Shown here one piece after another: positions 35,913 to 47,572 of a stretch of 64,000 bases of DNA. The notes under the pieces are model-generated. The model searched no databases, had not been told where the DNA came from, and saw only the letters and a list, made by a program, of their open reading frames with translations. Every line of letters starts with the position of its first letter. Within the stretch, counting starts at the first letter, position 1. The position numbers and the translations under genes were made by a program. Source of the stretch: Sitta carolinensis (taxonomy: Eukaryota > Chordata > Aves > Passeriformes > Sittidae); the NCBI GenBank assembly GCA_032173965.1, contig JAVUNC010000019.1, positions 3,968,501 through 4,032,500 on the forward strand, written 5' to 3'.

Positions 35913-38852
35913 ATTTCTTCAGCATAACCTTTTCATGCCATGTCATTACAGCTTTTATTTTACACATCTCCATGTACTAATCTCTCTTGCTGTGACTGAC
36001 ATTTTCATTCTTTCAAAAGCCTCACAATTAGGGCCTGTCACTCTTTTCATCCATATCTTTACTACATTGTAAATCACATTTCACTGATTTTCTGCCTTTT
36101 CCTGTGTTCAGCTACTCTTTCATCTACACTCTCATCTCCGAGGCTCCACTGAAGATTCTATCTCCTTTGCACACCATCCTTGTTCCATTGTTTTTCTCCA
36201 GTTCCCTCAGATGTCACTTTGTATAACTTGTTTAGCTGTAGGGAAATATATTCCTGTAATTCTTAATCACGCTACACTCCCAAAGACTCTTCTTGGTCCA
36301 GCAGAGACTGTACCACTCATCTGATTTTATGCTAACAGAGGAAAATCTGGCTGGCAGGCACAAATGCTCTTCTTTTAACAAAACAAAATTCTTCAGGTTC
36401 AACACAAACACATGCCCAAAGCAGGCATTGTTAAAAAGTAAGAAGAATTTTAAAGAGAGGAGGGAAATTAAGGCAGCCAAGGAAAACACAGCTTCTTAAT
36501 TTTGCTGCAAATTATTCTCCAACACTCCCTTGTCCCAACCCCCCTTGATCAAACAGTCCCTGCACAGCCTGCACTGTGCTGGGTCAATTGTAGTGAGCAC
36601 CCAGCTGTGCCTGGCATGCAGGTGTTTGGGTTTTGTGCTGCCAGCTACAGGTGGACTGATTGATGTTGGGGCTGGTTTTTCTGGGGAAAGGAGCCATACA
36701 GGACGGAAAGTGAGAGAAAATGACTGGGCTAGGCATGTTCTGCACTGCAAAGCTCAAGGTCCACTGGCATTGCAGACCTTCCTAACAGACCCAGTGCTGT
36801 ATTCAGAGGCCCTTTCACATTTCCCTCTGCAGCCACGAGTACTGGACAATCTGATACTTTCCACAGCTTGCCTGTTGCCTCTGAAGTGCAGTTCCCTTTT
36901 GGGTGGGATTAGGTGGGCAGATGAACTTTTGCTTGCTACCACAAATCCTTTTGAAATGCATCCTGGCTTCTGCAGCCCTTCTCAAGCACTTCCCAGTTCA
37001 GGAAGAGCAGGGCAGGTCACCATGGCAGGGGCTCCACACAGCACACAGCTCAGGAAACAGCTATTGTCCCAAGTGACATCTGCTGCCTGGATTATTTTCC
37101 TGTCATTTTAGTTTAAATAACAGCAGATAATGGCTCCTGAGTTCCCTCCTGCCTTATTCTATCTCACCAATGCTTTAGAAAGTGACTGTATCTGAGGGTT
37201 TCCAGCTGTTAGTGTAGGTGATAGGGCTAAATCTTGTTATTGACTTTAGCACTCTCAACCTGAAATGTTTGTGTGGTTGAAGAAAGTTAATGAAACCTTT
37301 CTGCAGCAGCTGTTACTCTGAGTTAAGAAAACATCTTTGTGCTGCTCCATTACCACCTCCTCTAAATGTTACTGCAATAAAAATCCCACAAAGATTCCCA
37401 ATCTGTTTCTTCGGAAACGAAGGTGTCACAGCTGATGTATTAGCAACTAACAGTTAGCAAAAGGCCTTAATTCAGATTTCTCTGAGATGTGATCTATGCA
37501 CTTCCGTGAAGCAGGACAATATATCTATGACTTTTAGCATGGGAAAAATAAAAATGTCTCCCCAAAGGTGGATCTGTGACAATTTTCAGCTGTTGCTCTT
37601 AGGATGATAGAATCAGGTGATAAAATTATATGCACTGACATCACCATTATTAGTGTCTGATTCGATGTGTTTGTATTTCCTGGAACAGAACAAATGTTCT
37701 AGGAGCTTGCTGTTCTTTGCAGTTACAGAGTGGCATTCTCCAGACAAATACCATTATCCTCCACTTCGTGTCAGGGCAACTTCCACACATCTCCATCTTC
37801 TCTTTTCCCTTTCATTCCCATATTCATTCACTGCCCCTTCTCCTTGATTCCCATGCAGTGAGGGAGGATGTTGGCAGCCCACCTTCACGCCTTGTCTCCT
37901 TGCAGCTCTCCAGCAGAAGGGGCAACCTCATGTAGACAACAGTGTTCAGCTATTTAATGAACAAAAGCCAAAGAAGTGAAGCTGTGGTATGGGCACAGTT
38001 CTCGAGATCAAATCTGCTGTTTGCATGTTGCATTGCCAGCACATTTATGTCAATTAATGCTTTTCTGCAGTCAGGTGTTTTTCATTAGCAAGAAAAAAGA
38101 GATTCCAGGTGAAGATTTTATAAATGTGTTGACAAATGCCAACATTCTTCTACTCAAGTTATGATTAAAATGATTGTAACCTCCTAGGGAAAATGCTAGG
38201 AATGCTCTTGATGTGGTTAGGAGTGAGAAAATTTGTCTGAGGGTGCCAGAATGAACTCTTTGATTCTGCAGAAAAACTGGACAACAAGCCAGAAGGTAGT
38301 TGGTCCATACACAAACTGTGGATATGTGGCTTAGAACAGTGTGCTCATACACAGGTTAATAACTGAACCACGATGTGCCTTTCTGATCCAGGTTACATTT
38401 TAAACTAAACACTTAAGTTCAACCACCCTCCCCAGCCTGAAGCCCAAATCCAAGCCTTCTGATAGAGATACCAATCCCTGCTACCTGCAGGTCTTTCTCC
38501 TCATCCTTGACAGGTTATCAGGCAACACAACTGACAATGGCTCTGTGCTACACCTCCCCCTGGGAGGCACACGAACACGTGTGCTTGTCTTTAGGGTTGC
38601 ATTAAACAAGGCTACAAAGAATGGCCCCTCAGATTGTCATATGATTTCTGACAGCCCTGAGGCCTTGTTTGTATTTACAGGTCTATTCAAAATCTATTCA
38701 AAATCTGTCTTGTGTTATACTGTCTGCAGCCCTTGCTGAGAGTAAGTGTGTAGTTCAGCTCAGTTAATAACTGAGGCTGTTCCCTGAACTGGCTCCCAGG
38801 AGGAGTTCTGACTGTGTGAAATTATTTTCTGCCCTAACACAGACAGAGTAAC
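35913..38852. other. Unrecognised non-coding DNA; holds the longest open frame
   Basis: No repeat family recognised. It includes the longest open frame of the window, 193 codons on the plus strand (36530-37111), in a GC-richer stretch. Its product has no signal peptide or motif I recognise, two minus-strand frames overlap it, and no splice or promoter context supports it. I treat it as probably accidental. Confidence 0.5.
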
Positions 38853-39122
38853 CACAGAATCACAGAATATGCTGAGTTGGAAAGGACCCTCAGGGATCAC
38901 TGTGTCCAACTCCTGGCCCTGCACAGCACCATCCACAAGAATCACACCACGTGCCTGAGAGTGTTGCCAAACACTTCTTGATCTCTGTCAGACCACTTCT
39001 CTGGGGAGCCTGTTCCAGGGCCCAACCCCACTCTGGGTGAGGAACCTTTTTCTAGGATCAGCCTAAACATACCCTGATATGGGGCCATTCCCTCAAGTGC
39101 TGTCACTGGTCCTATAATGGTT
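38853..39122 (-). mobile_element. CR1 LINE 3' fragment
   Basis: The plus strand shows the reverse complement of a CR1 3' end. It opens with CACAGAATCACAGAATATGC (octamer-like terminal repeats), then TGAGTTGGAAAGGACCCTCA, GGGATCACTGTGTCCAACTC, AACACTTCTTGATCTCTGTC, TGGGGAGCCTGTTCCAGGGC and a final CTCAAGTGCTGTCACTGGTC region. The order is continuous over about 270 bp and the terminal octamers are still recognisable. This makes it one of the best-preserved CR1 copies in the window. It is 5'-truncated as usual. Subfamily not determined. Confidence 0.95.
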
Positions 39123-41630
39123 ACATGAATCCAGACTCCATTCCCTCATATAGTGAAGGAGTGTCACTGCTGTCTAAGAAAGTGTAATACCTCATCTGGC
39201 ATGTTTTTGGCAAATCCAATAAGTTAAAGAAACAGCAGACAAAATCTGTATGTGGGTTGCCACCAAAACAGAGAGGGTTCCTTCCCTAATCCAAAAAGGA
39301 GCTCCCTCATTTTGTCCTCTTGATTTCTGTGCTTCGACAGAACATTTTTACTGTGACCCCTAGAGTTTAGAGAGTCAGTATTTGGCTGACTAACACTTCT
39401 TACACTGGGATTGTGTCATCAGTAGTGCTTATGTTTTGAGTGCAGGATTTTCAGGCCAAGGAGTTTCACAAAGAGCAAGAGCTGCTGGTGCATCCAGGGT
39501 TCAGAGGGGTAGGGTTCTGCACCGTGACAATCAAGTAGCAAATACCAGATCCACATCTGCTGTGCCACTGGCCAGTGCTGGCATTTGTCACTGCATGTCC
39601 CTAAAAACCCTTGTGTGAGATGCCAGAGCTGCAACAAAGCACATTTCCATTAGCAATTGAGAGATGGAATCTATTCTACAAGCACTACAACCCAACAACA
39701 CTATCAACCCTCCACCCTGCTTATGTGCACGTTCCCAAACTTTCTATTAATAACTGAGCTATGAAACAGCAGATTATTTTCCATAGATTTTCCACCTAAC
39801 CTGATTAAAGTGAGTATGCTAAAGATAGAGCAAAATTAATATTTAAAAAAAAAACCCAAAATTCTTCACAAACTAAAAAAAAAAAAAACAACAAAATAAC
39901 TGCCAATTTTTTTTAAACAATTGGGAGAAATTAGTAAATTATTTGTCAGTAGAAGTGAAAAAGAGTAAAATCACTATGGAAAGAATTTTTACTTTCAAAA
40001 CTAGACAGATGTTCTGTTGTGGTTTTAAAGGAGAAGGGAGGAAATGTTGGTTTGGCCCATTTTGATCTCTAAAGGCTTGTAAATCAGTGATAATAAGCTT
40101 TCCTAGTCTAGCCTGGGAGAGGCTGTCCTGGAGTGATTCACATTTCAAAGAGCTCAGGATAAACAGAGCACAGCTCTCCAGTTTGTTCCTGTGGAGTAAG
40201 CAGGACAGTACAAATTGGGGAAGACTGCTATTTAGGGTGGACCAAATCTTCCACCGACCTCAAAGCCAGAACAATTAGTACAGTGGAGCTCAGCTGCTTT
40301 CATATTCCAGCCAAAATCACTCCCTTGTTAAACTCTGGTAACTAAATAAAGGATAAATAAACTAAAGAAAGGCAAAGGGGGACTGTTCCTGGGTTTTGTT
40401 ACTGAGTTGTGTCACAGGATCTGCCTCCTCCAGGACCCTCCAGGATTTTGTCCTTTTGACTAGGTCTGTTTATTTGGTTGGACTCAGGAGAAGGATATTG
40501 GTTCTGAGAAAAAGAAGAGGTTTATGGTAAATGTAATTAATCTAAAAAAGGTAAACACCCCAAACCCTTTGTGTCCAGTGAAAGGCCATGAGAAAAATTG
40601 TCTCAAAGTCAGTCCCAAGGTTCTAGCAAGACAGAAGGCAGTGAAACTCTGGGACTCACAATGATGAGACCATGGGACAGAAATATCAACTGCTTTGGCT
40701 ACTCCAAGCAACACTGCACCTTGCAGAGTAGACCAGAAAACCCAAATTCTTATGTATGGAGGGGAGTTTTCCAGTATAACCCAATGACATTTATAGCTGT
40801 AAATTAGTGTATACTACCCATGTTTTTCTCACAAAATCTAGTTTCTAATACTGCAGGAGGCCCAAGTCTGTCTCCAGTTGAGAAAAAAATAGCGAACAAA
40901 AATTTCATTTGTATCAGCATAACTAACATTTAAAAAAAAAAAAATCAAACAAAAGCTAGATTTTCTATTGGTTTAGCTGAGAACATAGAGCAAAACCTCA
41001 AAGACTGCAAAACTAAGTAGACACTGCAGGGTTTGAAAAGCAGCCACCCAGCATAAGGGAGATCTGGGAAAAACAAAGTTAATGGTACAGGTGGTCCACC
41101 ATGAAAGTACAGGGATTTTAGCATCCCTGGAGCAGAAACATTATTGCAGAAACAGAAAAGGTGTGTTCACACCACAGCCTGCAAAGACTGCAGAGTTAGT
41201 GCTGAATTACAGGCTGCAGAGGTCATTACTCCACCATCCCCTCATGGCTCAGGATTTTGCCCTGTAGATGTCAACACCACACTGCATGGCACAGGCTCAA
41301 CATGCTCTACCCTGCACACCTACTCACACGGACCTCCACCTTAAACACCTGACCACCTTCCTCCAATGTTCCCAGTAGGATCTGGAAAACTGACAGAATC
41401 AGGAAAACAGCTCCCAAAAAAAAAAATAAACCTTCTCATGGTAGAGTCATGGTAGTAACTTGGTGAAGGCATCGAGGAAGGGATGGGTCATCAGCAACCC
41501 AAGGCTGTGATTTTGCATTCTGTTTGCTCTGCCTACAGCAAAAGGAGTACCCTGGAAAGAATGAAACTCTCTCACTCCCCCATATTTATGTTAAGGTGTG
41601 CCTGGAGACTTGCAGTCAGCATTGCAGCTC
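39123..41630. other. Unrecognised non-coding DNA
   Basis: Contains A-rich low-complexity patches at about 39841-39915 and 40931-40943, and a CCTCCAGGACCCTCCAGGA doublet near 40428-40446. No gene or repeat family recognised. Confidence 0.5.
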
Positions 41631-41830
41631 TGTTGTGCTAGACGTTCCACAAACACAGTGAGAGATAATCCCCCATCTGAAAACAATTTGAAATCTAACC
41701 AAAAATACAAAACAGAGAGAGGAGAAACAAAGACCCAGAGAAGGAAGGACTTGGCAGCAGTTAGACAAGTCAGTGGAAGAGCTGGAGACAGAGCTTTGCC
41801 TCCTGCCTCTCAAGTGAGTGCCCTCACCTC
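41631..41830 (+). mobile_element. MIR/CORE-SINE-like element, long remnant
   Basis: This is the longest ancient SINE match. In order, the plus strand has TTGTGCTAGACGTTCCACAA then ACACAGTGAGAGATAATCCC (cf. 'tgtgctaggcactgtacaaacacagtaagagacagtcc'). Next is CAATTTGAAATCTAACC (cf. 'agcttacaatctaa'), then ACCCAGAGAAGGAAGGACTT, GACAAGTCAGTGGAAGAGCT and TTTGCCTCCTGCCTCTCAAG. The comparison sequence is a MIR-related SINE from reptiles and birds recalled from memory. A 115-codon frame (41598-41945) overlaps it and is presumably accidental. Confidence 0.75.
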
Positions 41831-42670
41831 CAACTCATGCTCGAGCTTGGAGCCAGGCAATTTATGTGCTACAAACCTATTGCTTATAACCCTGTATGTG
41901 CTGCTGCCCCCTGAAAGGCTCTGCAAAATCACACTCCTTTCATGAAGGTATAAAAGAAAGATCAAAAGATGAAAATAGATTGTGTGGAAGGCTGTGGGTT
42001 CACGTTTTGGAACAAAATTCATATTCAGAGCAGGAAAAAAATTAAGGTAGCAGATGAAACTGAATTTTAACCATTTTTTTTTTTAATCCATGAGATTCTA
42101 ACCACATAAAAAAAAAGACCTGCCTCTTGGCTTTAAATAAGATCGATACAATAAAAGAAAGCAAAAACTGGGCCACCTTCCTCATCCCTATTTTGGTTTT
42201 TTTTTTTGCTCTCTAGAAGAACAAGGAGTTTATTACTGAATTACAAGGCAATAAATTCTGACACAACTACTTCATGGGCATATACTGAAAATATCTTGTG
42301 GAATTTGCTTGTAAGGGAGGTCATGAAGTTAAAGAAAAGTTGGTCTTTTAGAAAGGGCTGAATAACTTCATGAGTCATTGCCAGTAACTCTTGATGTTAT
42401 GCAAGGAAATGCATAAAAATTTTATGTTTAGAGCACAAGATGATTCTTTACATATCTCATTTTTAGCAGAATGAAAAACTGTTAGTAAAGCACTAGGGAG
42501 AATTACTTTCTGACAATTAGGTTTTCCTTCTAATTTGCTATTGCATATTCCTGGTGGCCTTGTTGTCCACGGATTTGCCCTTTTTGGAAGAGGTTTTATC
42601 TTAATGCTGACATCCCAATATAGAGGATGTCATTAGATGCTGGTTAAAATACACACTCTACCTTTGAATT
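41831..42670. other. Unrecognised non-coding DNA
   Basis: AT-rich, with several short T or A runs (for example near 42076 and 42198) and no recognised repeat or gene. Confidence 0.5.
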
Positions 42671-42690
42671 AAAAAAAAAAAAAAAAAAAA
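42671..42690. repeat. Poly(A) run, 20 bp
   Basis: Uninterrupted run of 20 A without a recognised retroposon body upstream. Confidence 0.9.
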
Positions 42691-44845
42691 TCCGAGATTT
42701 CTGTGCTCTACATTTGCCTCAAGTCTATAATTTCAAGGGACATCAACTTTTAATATTTTGTGACTATGAAGACTTGGAAGCATTATATTTTATACCATAT
42801 TATTGCTGACTATAACAGCAGCACTACCTTTAAAATTATGCCAAAACTAAATGTCAGGTGTGAGGTTTTCCATTCTTACAATATTCACTCAAAATATCAA
42901 CAGAAAGTAAAGAGACATTTCCATCATTTATCACATCCAATGAGAAAGTTGTATGCTGCCACCAAACCCATTGTAAACATTAAAATACTATTATTTCAGT
43001 AGTTTTAAATACAATTGGCTTCAAGCAAACTCTGAAGATGATGAAGAATACTCTTTTCTAGACAGCTCACCTAGGTGCACTGCAGTGATGATAGGGAGTG
43101 TCCTTTTTCCTGCTGACAATCCAAGGAAAATTATCTCCCAAACTAAAATGGTCCCAAACCTCATGTTCTCAGTCTGTCTAAAGTGATTTAAAGTAAATTA
43201 TGCAGATAGCCAGGGGTGTGTCTGCTGCTGCTTATTTTACTCACACAAGCAATATGACTAATTCAATTTTAAAGCAAATCAGTCCTGTTAGGTCACTCAG
43301 TCTGCATCCTGTATAAAGCAAGGCAGGGGATTTTGCTTGGTTCTGTAATGTGTGCCATGAATGTTACATGAAAAAATCTTGCATTTAAACTTCTCAGTCA
43401 GGCTGCCTCAGGAACAGTCACTCCAACAACCATCATGTCAATGCAGATTTTTATCCAGACATCCACACTTCTTCCCAAACCATCGAAAAAATTTTGGAAG
43501 TGACAGTGCTCCTACATTGTCTGCAGAACTGTAGTAGAAACAGATCCATTCCGTGATGCTAACCCAGAAAAAACAAAGATACGGAGAAATTATTTCTACA
43601 TTTCACACAGAACACCAGGGTTTAATCATCACCACCATTTTAAAAGCTGGAACTTTATTTCTAAAACATTAATTCTTAGAGGGCTCAGCATGTGGTGTAA
43701 CAGAGTTGTGTAGCTTTACTCTGTTTTACTCAAGTGAGCTCACATTGCGTAAGATAAATATCACTCATCTCTTTGAGTCACTTCCCCGTGGATCTCGGGG
43801 AGAAGCAGACTTCAAGACCTTGAGGTGGCCGTCTTGGAGTCTGGGTCACAACAGGGATAATCAAAATTACGGCATCTTTCCTATCACAACCTCTTTCCCT
43901 CAGGAAGCCTCAAGTTTTCGGAAATTCCGCCGGAGCAAACTCCAGCTGGGGTGTGCTGCAGCACGGATCACACCACAGAGCTCACTCTACTTTCAGGGAT
44001 GTGAACCCAGTGAGTAATTTCAGACAAGCTACAGCAGCCTAAACAAGAACAAAGGGCTGGTGTGTATAAACAATAACTGCATCCTCTCAGACTGAAGACA
44101 CTGAGAGATGTTAAAGAAAACATACACTTTCTGAGGTTTTTCACCTTAAATAGAAAGGCTAAAACATCACAGGCTGGAAAAACAGAGTCATCCTGCCGCA
44201 GGACAGAGGCAAAACAGTGTCTTTGAGCTGACCAGAACTGAGAGATCTCTCCTGTCCTTGCAGCAATTTGGACGGGAATCCACAGCCAAACCCTTGCTCG
44301 TGGCTGGTATTTGGGTTAGCCATTGCTGGCTGATGCTGATCTCTGACTACTAATCTTTGTTCCCCCAGACTTAGATCTGCCAGCCTCCTCAGCTCTCTGC
44401 TCAGTCCCAGCTCTCTCCCTGCCCAGGCAGAGCAGACAACTCTACTGTCGTTACCTGAGGCAGTAGATAAAAAATGTATTTAGGCAGTCTGTCTAGAGTA
44501 AGAAATCACACTCTCTGAGCATTTCCATTTCAAAGGGTCGGGTGTTTGGGTTTTTCCCCCGTCACTCAGTTTTCTCATCTTTTTAAGATTCAATTTCCTC
44601 CACATGGCTTTTGCTTAAGACAACAGTCTATGCTAAGTTTGACCACAAACAGTTAAGCCATATCTGAGAATGTTGATAGAAAAGCAGGAATATAAATTCG
44701 CTCTTTCTTTTTTTTTCTTTTTTTGGCAACGTTTTTAGTTTTGAACAGCTCAGCATCTCAGCAGGAAGTGGAAAAGAGTTAAAATTTGAACGTAGGTCAA
44801 AAAAGTTTTTTGATGATCCAGTGAAAATTCTCTTTTCTATCACCA
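42691..44845. other. Unrecognised non-coding DNA with a CpG-richer patch
   Basis: Mostly AT-rich. The stretch 43748-43966 carries nine CpG by hand count, unlike its surroundings, and is overlapped by a 103-codon plus-strand frame (43706-44017) that shows no known domain. A CTCAGTTTTCTCATCTTTTT block near 44566 may be a minus-strand MIR trace but is too short to call. Confidence 0.45.
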
Positions 44846-44908
44846 AATCTGTAAGACAAAGAGCTTAAGCAGCTTGCAGTTGGTCACCCAGACAGGAGGT
44901 CATTCTGG
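44846..44908 (+). mobile_element. MIR-like remnant
   Basis: The string AAGACAAAGAGCTTAAGCAG, followed by CTTGCAGTTGGTCACCCAGA, follows the MIR stretch 'aggcacagagaggttaag' then 'cttgcccaaggtcacacagc'. Only about 60 bp is alignable by eye. Confidence 0.55.
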
Positions 44909-47329
44909 TTTTCATTGTTTTAGTAAGTCCTAAGGCCATGAAGCTGTTCTTAACTAGCCTCTACTCTGAATTTTCATGTGGCAAAAACTGTTATTTAGGA
45001 ACCACTCAGCACTACAGTGTACTTCTTTTATTGTTAAAAGATCTAGATAGGACCACTCAGGAGAATAAAAACTTTCAAACAGTGTGAAGTTTCAAGTTAT
45101 GATGTGTTTTCAAGTTATGTTTAATTCTTGAATGAATGATTTAATTTAAGGTTGAAGTTGCTTTAGGCCAATATTTAATCAAATTAGAGCAAAGTGTGGT
45201 TACTCTTTCTCTAAAAGGAGGTAACTATATCAATTTTTCCAACGGATCCTCCTCCAGCTCTTTTTTTTAAGCTGGTCCAATCTTAATCTTAGCTCATGTC
45301 CTTTGGTGAGCTACACTTCTTCAGGGCACAGTGGGAAGAAGGGTATTTTTGTTTGCTGCCTTGCTTTGTGAGAAGCACCCGTCATTCACAGCTTTTTTGC
45401 TCCCCTGGAGGAGCTGAGGCACTCAGACCACGGCTTTGCCATCTCAGGATCTGCTGGGGAAATGCAGATACAAATTGCGCCTTGCACCCGGTGGGGAGGA
45501 ACTTGTAAACACGAGATAAAGCAATGTGTACAAACGCGCTGGCAGAAGCGTGGGGGTTGAGAAAGTTAGCAGTTTTCCTGGCTGGAGGAGCCAGGCCAGC
45601 AGATAATTCTTTGGAGTGATTTCTTCCTCTTAGAAAGTACTCAAGTGACCTTAAGCTGCTGAGCTGGCAGCGAGCGCAGCTCGAGTTCAGAGGATGCACA
45701 TGTCTGCACTGCGTGATTCCACCACAGGGACCCGAGACCTTGGGAAGCAGCTTTAATTGAATAAAGCCATCCAGGGCATGGACAGCCCTTGTGTTGAGTT
45801 GTTGGAACAGCATGAACTGAAAGAAGCACTACGACCTAAAAGCCATAAAACTGGGCTGACCGCATCCTCCAATCATTTTCTGGCGCTGAATTACACAAAG
45901 TTGTCTTTTCTTGTTGTGTTGTGCAGATAAATGACACAGATTATTCCTTCATTTTTCAAAAGATCATACATAAAAATTATCTTCACGATGTCCCTAGATG
46001 TACTGCTGGAAAGAGCAGCATAAAATCCCTCACAGAAAGGGTTTTCCTTTTTCATCCCTTTTCAAAAGAAACTCATATGTCTGTCTCTTCAGTTTGAAAT
46101 GAATGTTGTTGATTGAGTGTATGCATACACATACATATATAATTTATGCATTTATGTATATTTTCATTAACCCTATATTTCTAAGAGTTATGAAAATTTT
46201 GAAAGAAATTATTACAAGGAAATCTTCCTCACATTCTTATCTTGAGTTTCTCTCTCCTCAGTGCAGCAGCCTCAGTTTCCTATACTATTTGGATTGAGTT
46301 TGACATTTGAAATTCATTTGAAATATCATTGACAATAGCTCATATTGATAGTGCTGACTGCAGAACAGGCAGTAAAAATAATCTTCCGTTGCCTAAAGGC
46401 TGTCAGTTTCCTCTCTTTTTATTTTAGATGGCCCTAAAACTTTCATTTTCCTAAAACACGTTTTATATACTGCACAAAAGCTAGAGTAAAGAATGTCCAA
46501 GCCCAACTTAATTTGGTATGGTTAACAAAAAATAGAAGAAACCAATTAAATTTTACATCTTTCACTGTCTACACAAATACTACATGAAAGGATTAGAAAA
46601 TCTTCCCATGGACTTGTGTAAGACAAAGATTTTTGTGCCTTCTTCTGACTACACATAGAATGTTATTTCATGAGGGCAATTGCATAACATATTGTAGAAT
46701 TCAAATTAGCAGATAATGAACAAAATAGAAAGGTTTTTCAGACAGCTGCCATTAAAAATAACCAGAAATCTTAAATGTTTCCACTGCAATTTTGTCTCCC
46801 TTTACCTTACAAGATCTTCCCCCAGTGAAACTAAGGCTAACAAAAAGAAATGGGATGAGCTAGACCTGTAGTGTAAACCATCTTATAGTTCCTCTGTCAC
46901 TAAACAAAATCAAGTGAGAAAAATGAAAATGTTACCTGAGTTTATTTAAGTAGTACTGTGGGTCATACATTATCCGTGTTTAACTTCAGTGTCAAAATAC
47001 ATGCTGAAAATTTTGCCTCTCACTGATCCTTTTGGCTCAGAACAGGCTCTGTGATGCCATTCCAGCAGCACTCAAGCAAAGAACCCTGCACAGTTGGGAT
47101 GAGTGAAAGCAGCTATCTCATGCGAGCTTCTCCTAAGGTCTGACCTTCTTAAAGCACAGGACAGCCTGATGAAACGTTGCATTATGAAGAGCAAGTGAAA
47201 ACTTGTACCAAGAGGTGAAATGCTGATTGGAACACCCTGAAGGTGTTGCAACTCTTACGGAGTGAGATACAAACACGTGAACCTCAAATACAGTAGCAGA
47301 TGGAGTCCGGAAGAGGCTGGATGCTCCTG
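44909..47329. other. Unrecognised non-coding DNA with a CpG-richer patch
   Basis: 45361-45740 carries 13 CpG by hand count and a 143-codon minus-strand frame (45382-45813) without recognisable domain. It does not meet usual CpG-island criteria by my estimate. From 46.1 to 46.8 kb the sequence is AT-rich and featureless. Confidence 0.45.
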
Positions 47330-47572
47330 AGTAAAGGGAAATACAGGTTGAATACAGGCTAGATGTTAGGAAAAAGTTTTTTACAGAAAGGGTGATGAAG
47401 TTCTGGAATGGTCTTCCTGGGGAGGTGGTGGAGTCAGCATTCCTGGATGTGTTTAAGAGAAGACTGGATGTGGCACTCAGTGCCAGGGTTTAGCTGAGGT
47501 GTTAGGGTTCTGCTGGACTTGGTGATCCTGAAGGTCTCTTCCAACCTGGTGATTCTGTGATTGTTCTGTGAA
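47330..47572 (+). mobile_element. CR1 LINE 3' end
   Basis: The plus strand follows a CR1 3' end. TACAGGCTAGATGTTAGGAA is followed by AAAGTTTTTTACAGAAAGGG, TTCTGGAATGGTCTTCCTGG, GGAGGTGGTGGAGTCAGCAT, TGTGGCACTCAGTGCCAGGG, GGTCTCTTCCAACCTGGTGA, and a terminal TTCTGTGATTGTTCTGTG, which is the octamer-type 3' repeat. The 3' end is therefore nearly intact. It resembles a different CR1 subfamily from the copies at 4.9 and 38.9 kb because of the 'gtggcactcagtgccaggg' block. It is 5'-truncated at about 240 bp. Confidence 0.95.

Noticed and set aside
41598..41945. 115-codon plus-strand frame as a gene
   Set aside because: It largely overlaps the MIR/CORE-SINE-like element and has no recognisable protein domain.
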